A stretch of 64,000 nucleotides of DNA from Erythrobacter crassostreae (GTDB taxonomy: Bacteria > Pseudomonadota > Alphaproteobacteria > Sphingomonadales > Sphingomonadaceae): assembly GCF_019204045.1 (NCBI RefSeq), contig NZ_JAGSPC010000001.1, forward strand, positions 1,364,001 through 1,428,000, read 5' to 3'. Every line of letters begins with the position of its first letter. The first letter of the stretch is position 1. The translations under genes were made by a program, and so were the position numbers. The notes below the pieces were generated by a model that worked only from the letters and a program-made list of their open reading frames with translations, was not told where the DNA came from and made no database searches. Shown here piece by piece: positions 36,401-42,994 of the stretch.

Positions 36401-37645
36401 CTTGCGGCGATTGAAACTTTCGATCTGACCGGCCCGATCAGCGTGAACGCCAAAGCGGTCGGCACGCTCAACAATCCGCGTATCACCGGCGATCTCGCCA
36501 GCGATGATTTGCGGCTGCAAAGCGCGATCTCAGGCACCGACATCAATGATGTCACCGCGCGTGGACGCTTCGCCGGATCGACACTCACTCTAACCCGCTT
36601 CGCCGGTTCAACCCGTGGCGGCGGCAAGGTTAGCGGAAGCGGGACGGTCGACCTTTCTGCGATGAGCGGAAACCGCGGCCCGCGCATTGATTTGAAAGCT
36701 GCGGCATCAAATGCTCGTCTGCTCAATGCCAATGGTCTTGATGCGACAATCACCGGGCCACTTCGGATCGTTTCGGACGGTGTCGGCGGGACAATTGCGG
36801 GACGTGTTGCGATTGACCGGGCGAGTTGGGCATTGGGCATCGCGGCAGAAGATATGTCATTGCCAAACATCGCTACGCGCGAGATCAACCGCCGCGATGC
36901 AAACGGCGCGACAACACGCAGCGCAGCAAGCTCCTGGCGCTATCTGATCAACGCATCGGCCCCTAGCCGCGTGGCGGTCGATGGCCTTGGCCTTGATAGT
37001 GAGTGGGGCGTCGATATTGCCCTGCGCGGTACGGTGAACGATCCACGCCTTGGCGGGGAGGCACGCTTGGTGCGCGGCGATTACACGTTTGCGGGCACCC
37101 GTTTTGACATGACCGAAGGGCGCATTTCGTTTGACGCGAGCAGGCCCATTGATCCGCGTATCAATATGCTGGCGGAGACGAATGCAAACGGCACCGATGT
37201 GACCGTCGCGATTTCGGGTAACGCGCAAACACCCGAAGTGACATTCTCTTCCGAACCTGCATTGCCGGAGGAAGAAATTCTCGCTCAATTGCTGTTTGGC
37301 GGCTCAGTCACATCGCTATCGGCAACCGACGCGTTGCAACTCGGCGCAGCGCTTGCCTCTTTGCGCGGCGGCGGCGGCGGGCTTGATCCGATTGGCGACT
37401 TGCGCCGCTCCATCGGCCTTGATCAACTCCGCATCGTCAGCGCTGATCCTGCCCTTGGACGAGGAACCGGCGTTGCACTTGGAAAGAATATCGGACGGCG
37501 TTTCTATGTAGAGATCGTAACGGACGGGCGCGGTTACAGCGCCACATCCGTTGAATACCGCGTGACCGGTTGGCTGGCTTTGCTCGGGACCGTTTCAACT
37601 ATCGGGCGAGACAGCGTGCTTGCAGAGATCAGCCGCGATTACTAG
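33413..37645 (+). CDS. tamB: Translocation and assembly module TamB
   Basis: Very long periplasmic AsmA-like bridge protein (1410 aa) that pairs with TamA. An N-terminal basic stretch (RKRKRRWLKRLGW) is followed by one TM anchor (LLAIILAPVLLAAIFL), then about 1100 residues of repetitive beta-strand (GSGTVDL / LAGDA-like) characteristic of the AsmA/TamB beta-taco, and the C-terminal DUF490/TamB domain (GDYTFAGTRFDMTEGRISFD ... LPEEEILAQLLFGGS). The start overlaps the tamA stop by one base (TGATG). Confidence 0.93.
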   Translation: MGDDHAIETAETGETVEADTPVRKRKRRWLKRLGWLLAIILAPVLLAAIFLSSPIGKRFVADQIAQVAPASGLRFSVGRIEGDIYGQAVLRDVVLSDPKGEFLVVPEAEIDWNPLAWLWSGLDVRELTARRGRLSRLPELLPGDPDAPFLPDFDIRVDELAIEDLILAPGIAGDQAHSVNFTSQIDIRSGRALVDAKGAFGSEDRVELLLDAAPDGDRFDLFLDYKAAADGPIAQMAGLDAGYEARIEGEGTWTRWLGHALVTRKPGEDDESRFAAFQLTNDAGTYGLLGQLDPDFTPGTILRRATGRALALVLTGTLADSEFDGKIRAVSSGMDVRGSGKVDLAGNAFEGFDVAALVRNPAILGEAVELRGARLSGVIDGPFRDLAIEHDLTIGELQAGTTLLQSLEHSSTALFRDGIFSLPLDASVERVVTGNTSIDPELVGGILKGTLTYAGTSLTTDEARITFPSLNAALALRGDTATGVYALAGPVNARALSLDGIGTVNANAKLVARFGTQTPWSIRANLAGRLDDVTNSSVANVAGERLAFKGAFGMAANEPIVLRDFELDSERLTARFDSRIVGDRTSLAGNGRHVDYGRFTVDAELAGDGPRATLVLADPYPAAGLTDVRLAIAPSGNGFAIDASGGSLLGPFDGALGLILPADGATQIVIDQLRVYRTNVTGSLALGDAGVSGDLALSGGGLDGTVALAPATGGSQGFNLDLTANRASFGGDTPISLARADIDANGTFRAGSSRIIADIKGSGFEYGALSIAEFAAKAEVIDGRGDIKASIAGRRSDRFALKFDGDVTPERIALLARGEYGGRPITMPRRAVLSAQSGGGWILAPTQIGFARGYAIVEGELGGAETRLKAQLSRMPLRLADLIGSELGLGGRLSGIVNWNQSGNAAPTGSARVRIDDFTRSGLVLSSRPMDVLAVADLSGSSLTVGARLREDGNRLGRLDARVSPLGRGGDFATRVMNGRLDGSFAYDGAASSLWRLAAIETFDLTGPISVNAKAVGTLNNPRITGDLASDDLRLQSAISGTDINDVTARGRFAGSTLTLTRFAGSTRGGGKVSGSGTVDLSAMSGNRGPRIDLKAAASNARLLNANGLDATITGPLRIVSDGVGGTIAGRVAIDRASWALGIAAEDMSLPNIATREINRRDANGATTRSAASSWRYLINASAPSRVAVDGLGLDSEWGVDIALRGTVNDPRLGGEARLVRGDYTFAGTRFDMTEGRISFDASRPIDPRINMLAETNANGTDVTVAISGNAQTPEVTFSSEPALPEEEILAQLLFGGSVTSLSATDALQLGAALASLRGGGGGLDPIGDLRRSIGLDQLRIVSADPALGRGTGVALGKNIGRRFYVEIVTDGRGYSATSVEYRVTGWLALLGTVSTIGRDSVLAEISRDY

Positions 37646-38307
37646 CGGCGATACAGCGCCATTTCGGCGCTCCGCCGCCGCACCAGCCCTTTAAGCACGC
37701 GCCCGCCCGCTTTGTTCCACCGCACAAATTCTGCCGCAGCGCCGCTAAAATCGCCCGCAATATGTTTCTTGGTAAGCGTCGCTCGGGCAATCGCGCCCGT
37801 GTTGTAGTGAAAACTGACCATGGCATCGAACTGTGTCTGCGTAGTCGGGGCTGCGCCAATCGCGCGCGATACATCGGCAGCATAGCGTTTCAGGTCATCT
37901 TCAAGCCGTTCATCGCATTGGGCCTGTGTCCAGACGGTGTCCGCACCGACAAATCCGTGAAGGCCGCCCCGCGTTGCACCCCAGCCAATCGTCCACGGAG
38001 CGCCGCCGGTGCCAGGATCGGGATAGGCGGAGACCAAGCCATCACGCTTAAGGCGCGCGCAGCCTTCAAATTGTTTGATCAAGGCGATGCCCTCCGGCCC
38101 GATTGAGCGTGGAGCATCGTTGGAGCTGGTGCGGCGGCGTTTGATCTTCGGCACGCCGGAGCCTTTGACGCAGTCTGTTACTGCAGTTTCTGGCGGGTCA
38201 ATCACGACATCAAGCGCACCATCAATGGCGACCACTTCGGACTGGCGAAAGCCGCGCTTAAGAACTGCACGGACTGTATCGAAAAGGGGTTTTCGGCTCT
38301 GTGGCAT
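37642..38307 (-). CDS. Phage-type lysozyme (GH24 muramidase)
   Basis: Peptidoglycan hydrolase of the GH24/T4-lysozyme family (221 aa). The catalytic Glu lies in IKQFEGCARLKRDG, followed by AYPDPGTGGAPWTIGWGAT which carries the conserved Asp/Thr of the family. A start-side ~80-residue Lys/Arg-rich region has no signal peptide, so export would need a SAR or holin-like route. AGGAGA is 8 bases before the ATG. Its TAG stop overlaps the convergent tamB TAG within CTAG. Such lysozymes occur in prophages and as domesticated chromosomal genes; no other phage gene is present here. Confidence 0.85.
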   Translation of the reverse strand: MPQSRKPLFDTVRAVLKRGFRQSEVVAIDGALDVVIDPPETAVTDCVKGSGVPKIKRRRTSSNDAPRSIGPEGIALIKQFEGCARLKRDGLVSAYPDPGTGGAPWTIGWGATRGGLHGFVGADTVWTQAQCDERLEDDLKRYAADVSRAIGAAPTTQTQFDAMVSFHYNTGAIARATLTKKHIAGDFSGAAAEFVRWNKAGGRVLKGLVRRRSAEMALYRR

Positions 38308-38428
38308 CTTCGGGTCTCCTATTTGGGGGGAAGGGGGAGACCGGTTCAGTTGGCAGAAAATGGCGCAGTAGGAAAACGCATAGAAAGAAGGGCTTGAGCA
38401 AAGCCGCCTGCTTTGGCAGCAATGCGCC

Positions 38429-39187
38429 ATGCCATTCTTCAAACCAAAACCGCCTATCACTCAAGACGAGTTTGATTGGTTGGTCGCGTGTTTCGCTTGG
38501 CTGCGCGGCGTGTTGGGCGATGCCCATATCCGGCCTGATTTTGTGTTGCCCGACCACCCCGATTTGCTTGCTGCCAAGACGGGCCCTCAACTGTTCGAGG
38601 CAGTGCGCGGTATTGCGGGAATGGAACAATGGCCGTGCCGGTTGCAAAAAGTGGATGTGGATGATCCGGCATCCTCGCCGCACATCACGTATGAGGGGAG
38701 CGCTGCCTGCGGGACGTTTTCGGTCGAGAATGGTGAGGCGATCATCCGGTACTCGTCACAGATGCTTCGCGATCCCGACGCGCTTACCGCGACATTCGCA
38801 CATGAGCTTTGCCATTATCTGCTCGTAAATGCCGGTGATCCGCCGGGCGGAGCGGAATTGATGGAGCACGCAACGGATTGTGCGGCGGTCTATATCGGTT
38901 TTGGTGTCTTTCTAGCCAATTCAGCTCGCAGTTTCGAACAAGGCAACGACGGTGAAATTTCTTGGTGGCGATCATCGGCCAACGGGTACCTTTCCGAACA
39001 GGCGCTGGTCACTGCGACGGCCCTGTTCGCGGCCCTGCACGGTTACGAAACCGGCGCAGCGGACGAGGCTCTAAAACCCTATTTACGCCGCAGCATGACG
39101 AAAGCGGGCAAAGTGATCACGCATCGCTATCCCGATGTCGCAGCAGCAATGGATCAAGTGAATTTGCTCGAATGGAACTACGCCTAA
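38429..39187 (+). CDS. HExxH metallopeptidase-like hypothetical protein
   Basis: Hypothetical cytoplasmic protein of 252 aa. The central segment ATFAHELCHYLLVNAGD holds an HExxH zinc-binding motif (HELCH, near residue 128), and EHATDCAAVYIGFGVFL about 20 residues on offers an acidic third ligand (E or D), as in gluzincins. FxWLRxVLGDAHIRPDFVLPDHPD precedes it. No signal peptide or TM is seen. Divergent from the lysozyme and cut off from downstream genes by the IS element. The proteolytic role is inferred from the motif only. Confidence 0.78.
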   Translation: MPFFKPKPPITQDEFDWLVACFAWLRGVLGDAHIRPDFVLPDHPDLLAAKTGPQLFEAVRGIAGMEQWPCRLQKVDVDDPASSPHITYEGSAACGTFSVENGEAIIRYSSQMLRDPDALTATFAHELCHYLLVNAGDPPGGAELMEHATDCAAVYIGFGVFLANSARSFEQGNDGEISWWRSSANGYLSEQALVTATALFAALHGYETGAADEALKPYLRRSMTKAGKVITHRYPDVAAAMDQVNLLEWNYA

Positions 39188-39200
39188 CGCCTTATGGGCT

Positions 39201-39212
39201 GTAAAGAGCTCT
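39201..39212. promoter_or_regulatory. Left half of a split operator-like palindrome
   Basis: GTAAAGAGCTCT lies directly before the insertion element. With the TSD removed and the right flank AGAGCTCTTGAC (41400-41411) joined, it rebuilds GTAAAGAGCTCTTGAC, which differs at one base from the intact GTAAAGAGCTCTTTAC palindrome upstream of the XRE gene. The element therefore cut an operator-like site in its centre. Confidence 0.6.
39205..39212. repeat. Target site duplication, left copy (AGAGCTCT)
   Basis: Eight bases immediately before the left inverted repeat; identical to the 8 bases after the right inverted repeat. Eight-bp duplications are the rule for IS1595-family elements. Confidence 0.88.
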
Positions 39213-39233
39213 GGACATTATCCCCTTTGCATA
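39213..39233 (+). repeat. Left terminal inverted repeat of the IS1595 element
   Basis: 21 bp beginning GGACATTATCCCCTTT, matching the right end in inverted orientation with one mismatch at the 17th base. The GG start is usual for this family. Confidence 0.92.
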
Positions 39234-39241
39234 GGTAATCG

Positions 39242-39270
39242 TTGACTCTCTGAAACGTGCGGCATAGCGT
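39242..39270 (+). promoter_or_regulatory. Possible promoter of the passenger gene
   Basis: TTGACT (39242-39247) and TAGCGT (39265-39270) are separated by 17 bp, ahead of an AGGGAG ribosome site and the ATG of the 293-residue gene. The -35 element is good and the -10 poor. Being inside the element, it would move with it. Confidence 0.4.
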
Positions 39271-39294
39271 CGGCTTGCATTTTCAGGGAGTTAT

Positions 39295-40176
39295 ATGGTT
39301 GAGCCGGATCTAGTCTTACAGTTTGAGATAGAAAAAGGCCGCAGCCCAGATATTGAGAATGTGGCACGCGCATTGTTGGCGTGGAATGAGGCCGTTCAGG
39401 TGGCTGTCGCTGCTATAGACCCTAGTGCGCGAGTTAGGGTTGAACTATCTGGTGTCGAGCACGGTAGTCAACGCTTTAAACAAATTCTCCGTTTCTTAGA
39501 GGATGGCGCAGAGGCGATTGAGGAAGGGGGGCAGGAATACCCTCTTATCTTCAAGCAGGTGAAGGCGCTTGCAAAGCTCATTGGCGGCGGCATCCTAATG
39601 GCTGTATTGCTGGGTGAAGTCGTTCCGGACGAGCATCAAAAGGTGCTTGAAGAAATTCGTGATTTGCTTCGCGATAGCCCTGAGATGCGCAGGCATAGCG
39701 AAGAGTTTTTCGATACGCTTCAAGAGGAGCCCGCGATAGCCAGCGTTGAGCTATACGAAGGGAATGCCGACAAGCTGATATACTCGGTACCTAGGTCTGA
39801 GTTTGCGCAGAAGAGTGGACTATTTCAGGTCGTCGATGACAATCTTCCAGTCGAGCGTATTGAGCAGCGGCTTGCGACATGGGATGTCGTTCTAATACGC
39901 CCCGTACTGGTCGCAAAGCCAAGGCGTTGGACATTTTCGAAAGATGGGATCGAGTTTAGCGCAGAGATGGTAGACAAGTCCGTTCTTGCAGCGATCCGCG
40001 ACAAGACAATCGCGATCCCATTCGCTGAGGGTGTGATGATGAAGGTTGAAGTTTCCTACAATGAGGAGTTTGACGGGGCTGTATGGAAGCCAATCGCCAA
40101 ATCACGCAAAGTCACGAGAGTTTTATCCCCTCGTGTCGTGCTTCCGCCTGGCGCGCTGTTTTCTAACACCGGCTGA
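39295..40176 (+). CDS. Passenger protein of unknown function in the IS1595 element
   Basis: Hypothetical protein of 293 aa with AGGGAG 5 bases before the ATG. Residues 1-80 look alpha/beta and acidic (LVLQFEIEKGRSPDIENVARALLAW, then VRVELSGVEHGSQRFKQIL). A short hydrophobic helix, LAKLIGGGILMAVLLGEVV (about 91-109), may be a membrane or buried helix. The C-terminal part from about residue 205 (PRRWTFSKDGIEFSAEMVDK to VVLPPGALF) looks beta-rich. No catalytic motif recognised. It is not part of the transposase machinery and is carried by the element; a defence, addiction or metabolic role would be guesswork. Confidence 0.75.
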   Translation: MVEPDLVLQFEIEKGRSPDIENVARALLAWNEAVQVAVAAIDPSARVRVELSGVEHGSQRFKQILRFLEDGAEAIEEGGQEYPLIFKQVKALAKLIGGGILMAVLLGEVVPDEHQKVLEEIRDLLRDSPEMRRHSEEFFDTLQEEPAIASVELYEGNADKLIYSVPRSEFAQKSGLFQVVDDNLPVERIEQRLATWDVVLIRPVLVAKPRRWTFSKDGIEFSAEMVDKSVLAAIRDKTIAIPFAEGVMMKVEVSYNEEFDGAVWKPIAKSRKVTRVLSPRVVLPPGALFSNTG

Positions 40177-40341
40177 CCACAGGAACGCGATTAAAGCTAC
40201 CAAAACGCCGCTCGATATGATTAGCGTCCATTTGAGCGAAGCAAAGGCGAAGCCTACGAACGCGACAATAGTCGCGACAATCACGACTAGTCCCGCCAAC
40301 CAATCACGCAGGGTTTCTGGTCGTTTTTCGGTCTGTGACAT
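40123..40341 (-). CDS. Small two-TM passenger protein, antisense-overlapping
   Basis: Hypothetical membrane protein of 72 aa. The ATG giving MSQTEKRPETL is selected since GGGGAG lies 4-5 bases before it. Two TMs are clear, LAGLVVIVATIVAFVGFAFASL and WTLIISSGVLVALIAFLW, followed by a highly basic tail (RKQRARRKHDTRG). Its 3' end overlaps the 3' end of the 293-residue gene by 54 bp on the opposite strand. Two-TM small proteins next to an unknown soluble protein are seen in toxin or membrane-effector pairs, but nothing here proves that. Confidence 0.55.
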   Translation of the reverse strand: MSQTEKRPETLRDWLAGLVVIVATIVAFVGFAFASLKWTLIISSGVLVALIAFLWSAGVRKQRARRKHDTRG

Positions 40342-40366
40342 TGCGCTCCCCATATGATAGAATCGC

Positions 40367-40537
40367 ATGATGACTACCCTAAAGCAAGCTCTAGAGAGCG
40401 GAAAATTGGATCATTTCATCGCAGAGCGCAAAGGCGAAACCGGAGATACGGACGCCTTCGATGCTACGCTCCGTTCAATGGCCGAAAAGTCGAAAGAAGT
40501 TCCGGAAGCATCTGCTCCGGACGATGGCGACGATTGA
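40367..40537 (+). CDS. Small acidic protein encoded beside the IS1595 transposase
   Basis: A 56-residue reading frame: MMTTLKQALESGKLDHFIAE followed by RKGETGDTDAFDATLRSMAEKS, ending PDDGDD. The composition is protein-like and acidic at the C terminus. I associate similar short LKQAL-xGKLxxFI-type proteins with IS1595 transposase genes. Against it: no Shine-Dalgarno is visible and its last 74 bp are antisense to the transposase 3' end. It starts about 25 bp from, and divergently to, the two-TM gene. Confidence 0.45.
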   Translation: MMTTLKQALESGKLDHFIAERKGETGDTDAFDATLRSMAEKSKEVPEASAPDDGDD

Positions 40538-41357
40538 AGCGATACTCAGCTTCTTTCGCATACTTCCAAAGGTGTTTACCGCTCACATGAACGTGAGTGC
40601 CGTTGATCGACCGCTTTAGCTGCGACCAAAAACCTTCGATTGTTTGAACGTGCGTGTTGCCGCGCACCCATTCGTCTTGATTATGGTTCACGGCTTCGTG
40701 ACCGTATCCCATCGCTGGCAGGTTACGGTAGGTATGATTCTGGTCAGTGTGGACGTGTGTGTCTGGAAGCACGTTGGCTTTGATAACGGGCAAGAGCGAG
40801 CTTTTGCGATTGTTGGGCACGATCTTGGTCACAACGTCACCGCCGCGCTCTACCATGCCTAGAACGACAGTTTTGTTGATCCGGTAATTGCCGCGACCGC
40901 CGCCTTTGGTCGCACCGCCAACCAGCGTTTCGTCAACTTCGACTTCCTTACCTTCGCCGCCGATCAGAACGTCGCCATCCACATCAGCCATATGCTCACG
41001 GATTTTGTCAGCCATGCGCCATGCTGTCTTATAGGTAACACCAAGCTGGCGCTGTAATTCCTTCGCAGCAACGCCGTTGCGCGTCGTGGTGAAGAGAAAG
41101 ATTGCGTAGAACCAAAGCTGCAACGGAGTGCGGGTGCGCTCAAACGGCGTTCCAACAGTAGGGTGCAGGTGATGTCCGCACCACTGGCAGGAATAGGCGC
41201 GCTCGGCTTTGATCCGGAACCACTTACTATCACGCTCACATGAAGGACATTCAAAACCCTGACCGAAACGAACCTCGAAAATGTGATTGAGGCAGGTTTC
41301 ATCGTCGGGGAAACGGGCAAAAAATTGGGCAATGGTTTGTGGCTTCGTCATGCCCAT
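40464..41357 (-). CDS. IS1595-family (ISXO2-like) transposase
   Basis: DDE transposase of 297 aa. The start is placed at MGMTKPQ inside the element; a longer frame would extend beyond the right terminal repeat. N-terminal zinc ribbon: CPSC near residue 37 and CQWC near residue 56. Catalytic acidic residues are in VEVDETLVGGATKGG, HVHTDQNHTYRN and HVQTIEGFWSQLKRSINGTHVHVS, so the active site looks complete. QRQLGVTYKTAWRMADKIREHM is the usual helical block. No frameshift or internal stop, so the enzyme could be active. Confidence 0.93.
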   Translation of the reverse strand: MGMTKPQTIAQFFARFPDDETCLNHIFEVRFGQGFECPSCERDSKWFRIKAERAYSCQWCGHHLHPTVGTPFERTRTPLQLWFYAIFLFTTTRNGVAAKELQRQLGVTYKTAWRMADKIREHMADVDGDVLIGGEGKEVEVDETLVGGATKGGGRGNYRINKTVVLGMVERGGDVVTKIVPNNRKSSLLPVIKANVLPDTHVHTDQNHTYRNLPAMGYGHEAVNHNQDEWVRGNTHVQTIEGFWSQLKRSINGTHVHVSGKHLWKYAKEAEYRFNRRHRPEQMLPELLSTFRPLNGA

Positions 41358-41378
41358 TATATGCCACAAATTCTTACG

Positions 41379-41399
41379 TATGTAAAGGGGATAATGTCC
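41379..41399 (-). repeat. Right terminal inverted repeat of the IS1595 element
   Basis: 21 bp ending AAAGGGGATAATGTCC, the inverted counterpart of the left end with a single mismatch. Confidence 0.92.
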
Positions 41400-41407
41400 A
41401 GAGCTCT
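41400..41407. repeat. Target site duplication, right copy (AGAGCTCT)
   Basis: Exact copy of the eight bases before the left terminal repeat. Being itself palindromic, it forms the centre of the split operator-like site. Confidence 0.88.
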
Positions 41408-41436
41408 TGACTGACAAGAAGTCTTTACAGTAAAGA
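41407..41436 (+). promoter_or_regulatory. Candidate promoter of the XRE-membrane protein operon
   Basis: TTGACT (41407-41412) and a weak -10 at TAAAGA (41431-41436) are 18 bp apart. The -35 element begins at the last base of the target duplication and so survives the insertion. The -10 lies inside the GTAAAGAGCTCTTTAC palindrome, the usual arrangement for autorepression. Confidence 0.45.
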
Positions 41437-41445
41437 GCTCTTTAC
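41430..41445. promoter_or_regulatory. Perfect 16-bp operator-like palindrome GTAAAGAGCTCTTTAC
   Basis: A perfect palindrome 40 bp before the XRE gene. The half-site CTTTAC/GTAAAG occurs again at 41423-41428, so half-sites are stacked. A one-mismatch version of the whole palindrome was split by the IS element. Probably the binding site of the XRE protein encoded next. Confidence 0.6.
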
Positions 41446-41484
41446 AGGCACGAATCAGCCTGCGCAAAGAGAGGCTCGATAGGT

Positions 41485-41691
41485 TTGGAAAACCGGTTGA
41501 AACACCACCGCGAAATGCATGGCTGGAGCCAGGGCGAACTGGCGAAAAGATTGGGTGTGTCCCGGCAGACTATCAACGCGGTCGAGACCGATAAATACGA
41601 CCCGTCGCTCCCTCTCGCATTGCGCATGGCGAAACTGTTCGAAGTGAACGTGCCCGATCTGTTTATTGATAATTGGGAGCCCAAGGCATGA
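41485..41691 (+). CDS. XRE-family transcriptional regulator (Cro/CI-like)
   Basis: Compact 68-residue helix-turn-helix protein: LKHHREMHGWSQGELAKRLGVSRQTINAVETDKYDPSLPLALRMAKLFEVNVPDLF covers the full HTH. TTG start with GAGG about 10 bases upstream. It lacks any dimerisation or ligand domain and is overlapped by 4 bp with a membrane-protein gene. This compact HTH plus membrane-protein arrangement is common in bacteria and suggests coupled control, probably through the palindromes upstream. Confidence 0.88.
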   Translation: MENRLKHHREMHGWSQGELAKRLGVSRQTINAVETDKYDPSLPLALRMAKLFEVNVPDLFIDNWEPKA

Positions 41692-42344
41692 TGACCAAAG
41701 CCAAAGAGAAAAATGAAATCCCGTTCATGCGCAAATTGGTAATCCCGATAATTGCTGGCGGATTGACCGGATTCGCCGCCTCGGTTGGCGTCGTGAATTT
41801 CATGGATGGCACGTTCGGCGATGATATATCCACGTCGCGGACGATCGCGGCGATCGTTGGCGCGTTGTATATGATCATCGCAATAGGTGTCGGAATAGGG
41901 GCCGCTTCCCCGGCATTGGGCGAAAAATTCCTCAACACAGAAGATGCCGACGAAATTCGAGAAATGCGATCCGTGCTGATTTATTCGGCCGCTGGCATGA
42001 TATTGTGGGGTGGGGCTCTGACTATCCTCGCCTTTGCTGCGCCCTCTGGCCCAATGCCCGCTCAGATCGCATTGATAACGACTGCTCTCATGATGGCCGT
42101 CGGTTCTTGGTTCGGCTGGAAATCACACAATGCCTCGGACGAGCTGTTTGCGCGCGTCAATATGGAAGCGACAGGCATCGCCTATGTTGGCACCATCGTG
42201 ATCGGAGGCGGATGGGCTATGCTGGCGCATCTTGAGATGGCTCAGTCATTGGCGCCGCTCGATTGGCTTACGCTCATCTATGTTGCCGGGCTGGCCGCCG
42301 CATTCATTGCCGCTGGTAAGCGCGGGATGCTGAAACTGAAGTGA
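41688..42344 (+). CDS. Multi-TM membrane protein downstream of an XRE regulator
   Basis: Hypothetical inner-membrane protein (218 aa) with about six TM segments: LVIPIIAGGLTGFAASVGVV, TIAAIVGALYMIIAIGVGIGA, VLIYSAAGMILWGGALTILAF, AQIALITTALMMAVGSWFGW, GIAYVGTIVIGGGWAML and WLTLIYVAGLAAAFIAAG. Starts at ATGATG in a 4-bp overlap with the regulator stop, hence translationally coupled. No transport or enzyme signature recognised. The pair may sense and answer a membrane or compound stress; inference from layout only. Confidence 0.82.
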   Translation: MMTKAKEKNEIPFMRKLVIPIIAGGLTGFAASVGVVNFMDGTFGDDISTSRTIAAIVGALYMIIAIGVGIGAASPALGEKFLNTEDADEIREMRSVLIYSAAGMILWGGALTILAFAAPSGPMPAQIALITTALMMAVGSWFGWKSHNASDELFARVNMEATGIAYVGTIVIGGGWAMLAHLEMAQSLAPLDWLTLIYVAGLAAAFIAAGKRGMLKLK

Positions 42345-42397
42345 TGTTTCCGCCAGCTTGCCCGTCATGCTAGTCATAGCGCGGGGAGGGCGATTGA

Positions 42398-42940
42398 ATG
42401 AACACCGTCGAAAAACAACTGGCCACAATGCTGGCTAATCTGCCTGAGAAAACCGGAATGCCGCTAGATGAGTGGTTGAAGGTTATCGCGGCGGAAAGCC
42501 TGGAGAAGCACGGGCAAATTGTGAAATTTCTCAAAGGTAATCACGGTGTCACGCACGGTTTCGCCAATCTCATCGCGAGCGAGGCTTTGAAAACTGACGA
42601 GCCTGCAGATCCCGTTGCGGATCAGTATTCTGGTGCAAAGGCCGCGTTGAAACCGATCTATGATGCGCTTGCCGAGTACGCCCAAAGCCTTGGCGATGAT
42701 GTCGAGATTGCTCCGAAGAAAGCGAGTGTGAGCCTTCGGCGCAAGAAACAGTTTGCCCTGATCACGCCCGCTACAAAGACTCGGATCGATCTGGGCCTCG
42801 CGCTGAAAGGTGATGAACCGGCGGGCCGGCTCGAGACATACAACGCCATGTGCAGCCACCGCGTGAGGCTGGAATCCATCGCCGATTTCGACGACGAAGT
42901 GCGCGGCTGGATGGCCGATGCGTATGCGCGTGCGGGGTAA
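42398..42940 (+). CDS. DUF4287/DUF5655-type protein
   Basis: Soluble protein of 180 aa built of two parts: an N-terminal DUF4287-like region (LPEKTGMPLDEWLKVIAAESLEKHGQIVKFLKGNHGVTHGFANLIASEAL, about 14-66) and a C-terminal DUF5655-like region (YDALAEYAQSLGDDVEIAPKKASVSLRRKKQFALITPATKTRIDLGLAL). These domains occur together in uncharacterised bacterial proteins and are thought to be nucleic-acid- or partner-binding; no function established. It lies between the XRE operon and ktrB. Confidence 0.85.
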   Translation: MNTVEKQLATMLANLPEKTGMPLDEWLKVIAAESLEKHGQIVKFLKGNHGVTHGFANLIASEALKTDEPADPVADQYSGAKAALKPIYDALAEYAQSLGDDVEIAPKKASVSLRRKKQFALITPATKTRIDLGLALKGDEPAGRLETYNAMCSHRVRLESIADFDDEVRGWMADAYARAG

Positions 42941-42994
42941 TAAATGTGGATCGTTGGAAACAAACAGCAGGTTCCCCTGTTATAGTTTAAACCT

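Larger units (their letters stand above)
39213..41399. mobile_element. IS1595-family element with passenger genes
   Basis: A 2187-bp element defined by inverted termini beginning GGACATTATCCCCTTT, an 8-bp direct repeat AGAGCTCT on both sides, and an intact ISXO2-like transposase near its right end on the minus strand. The remaining 1.1 kb holds a 293-residue plus-strand gene, a 72-residue antisense membrane protein and a 56-residue reading frame, none needed for transposition. The passenger DNA looks less GC-rich than the host genes. Clean TSDs and intact TIRs indicate a recent insertion. It separates the HExxH gene from the XRE operon. Confidence 0.93.

Noticed and set aside
37642..41399. 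Prophage remnant around the lysozyme and insertion element
   Set aside because: Only the GH24 lysozyme has a phage flavour; no integrase, structural or holin gene is present, and the adjoining mobile DNA is an IS1595 element.
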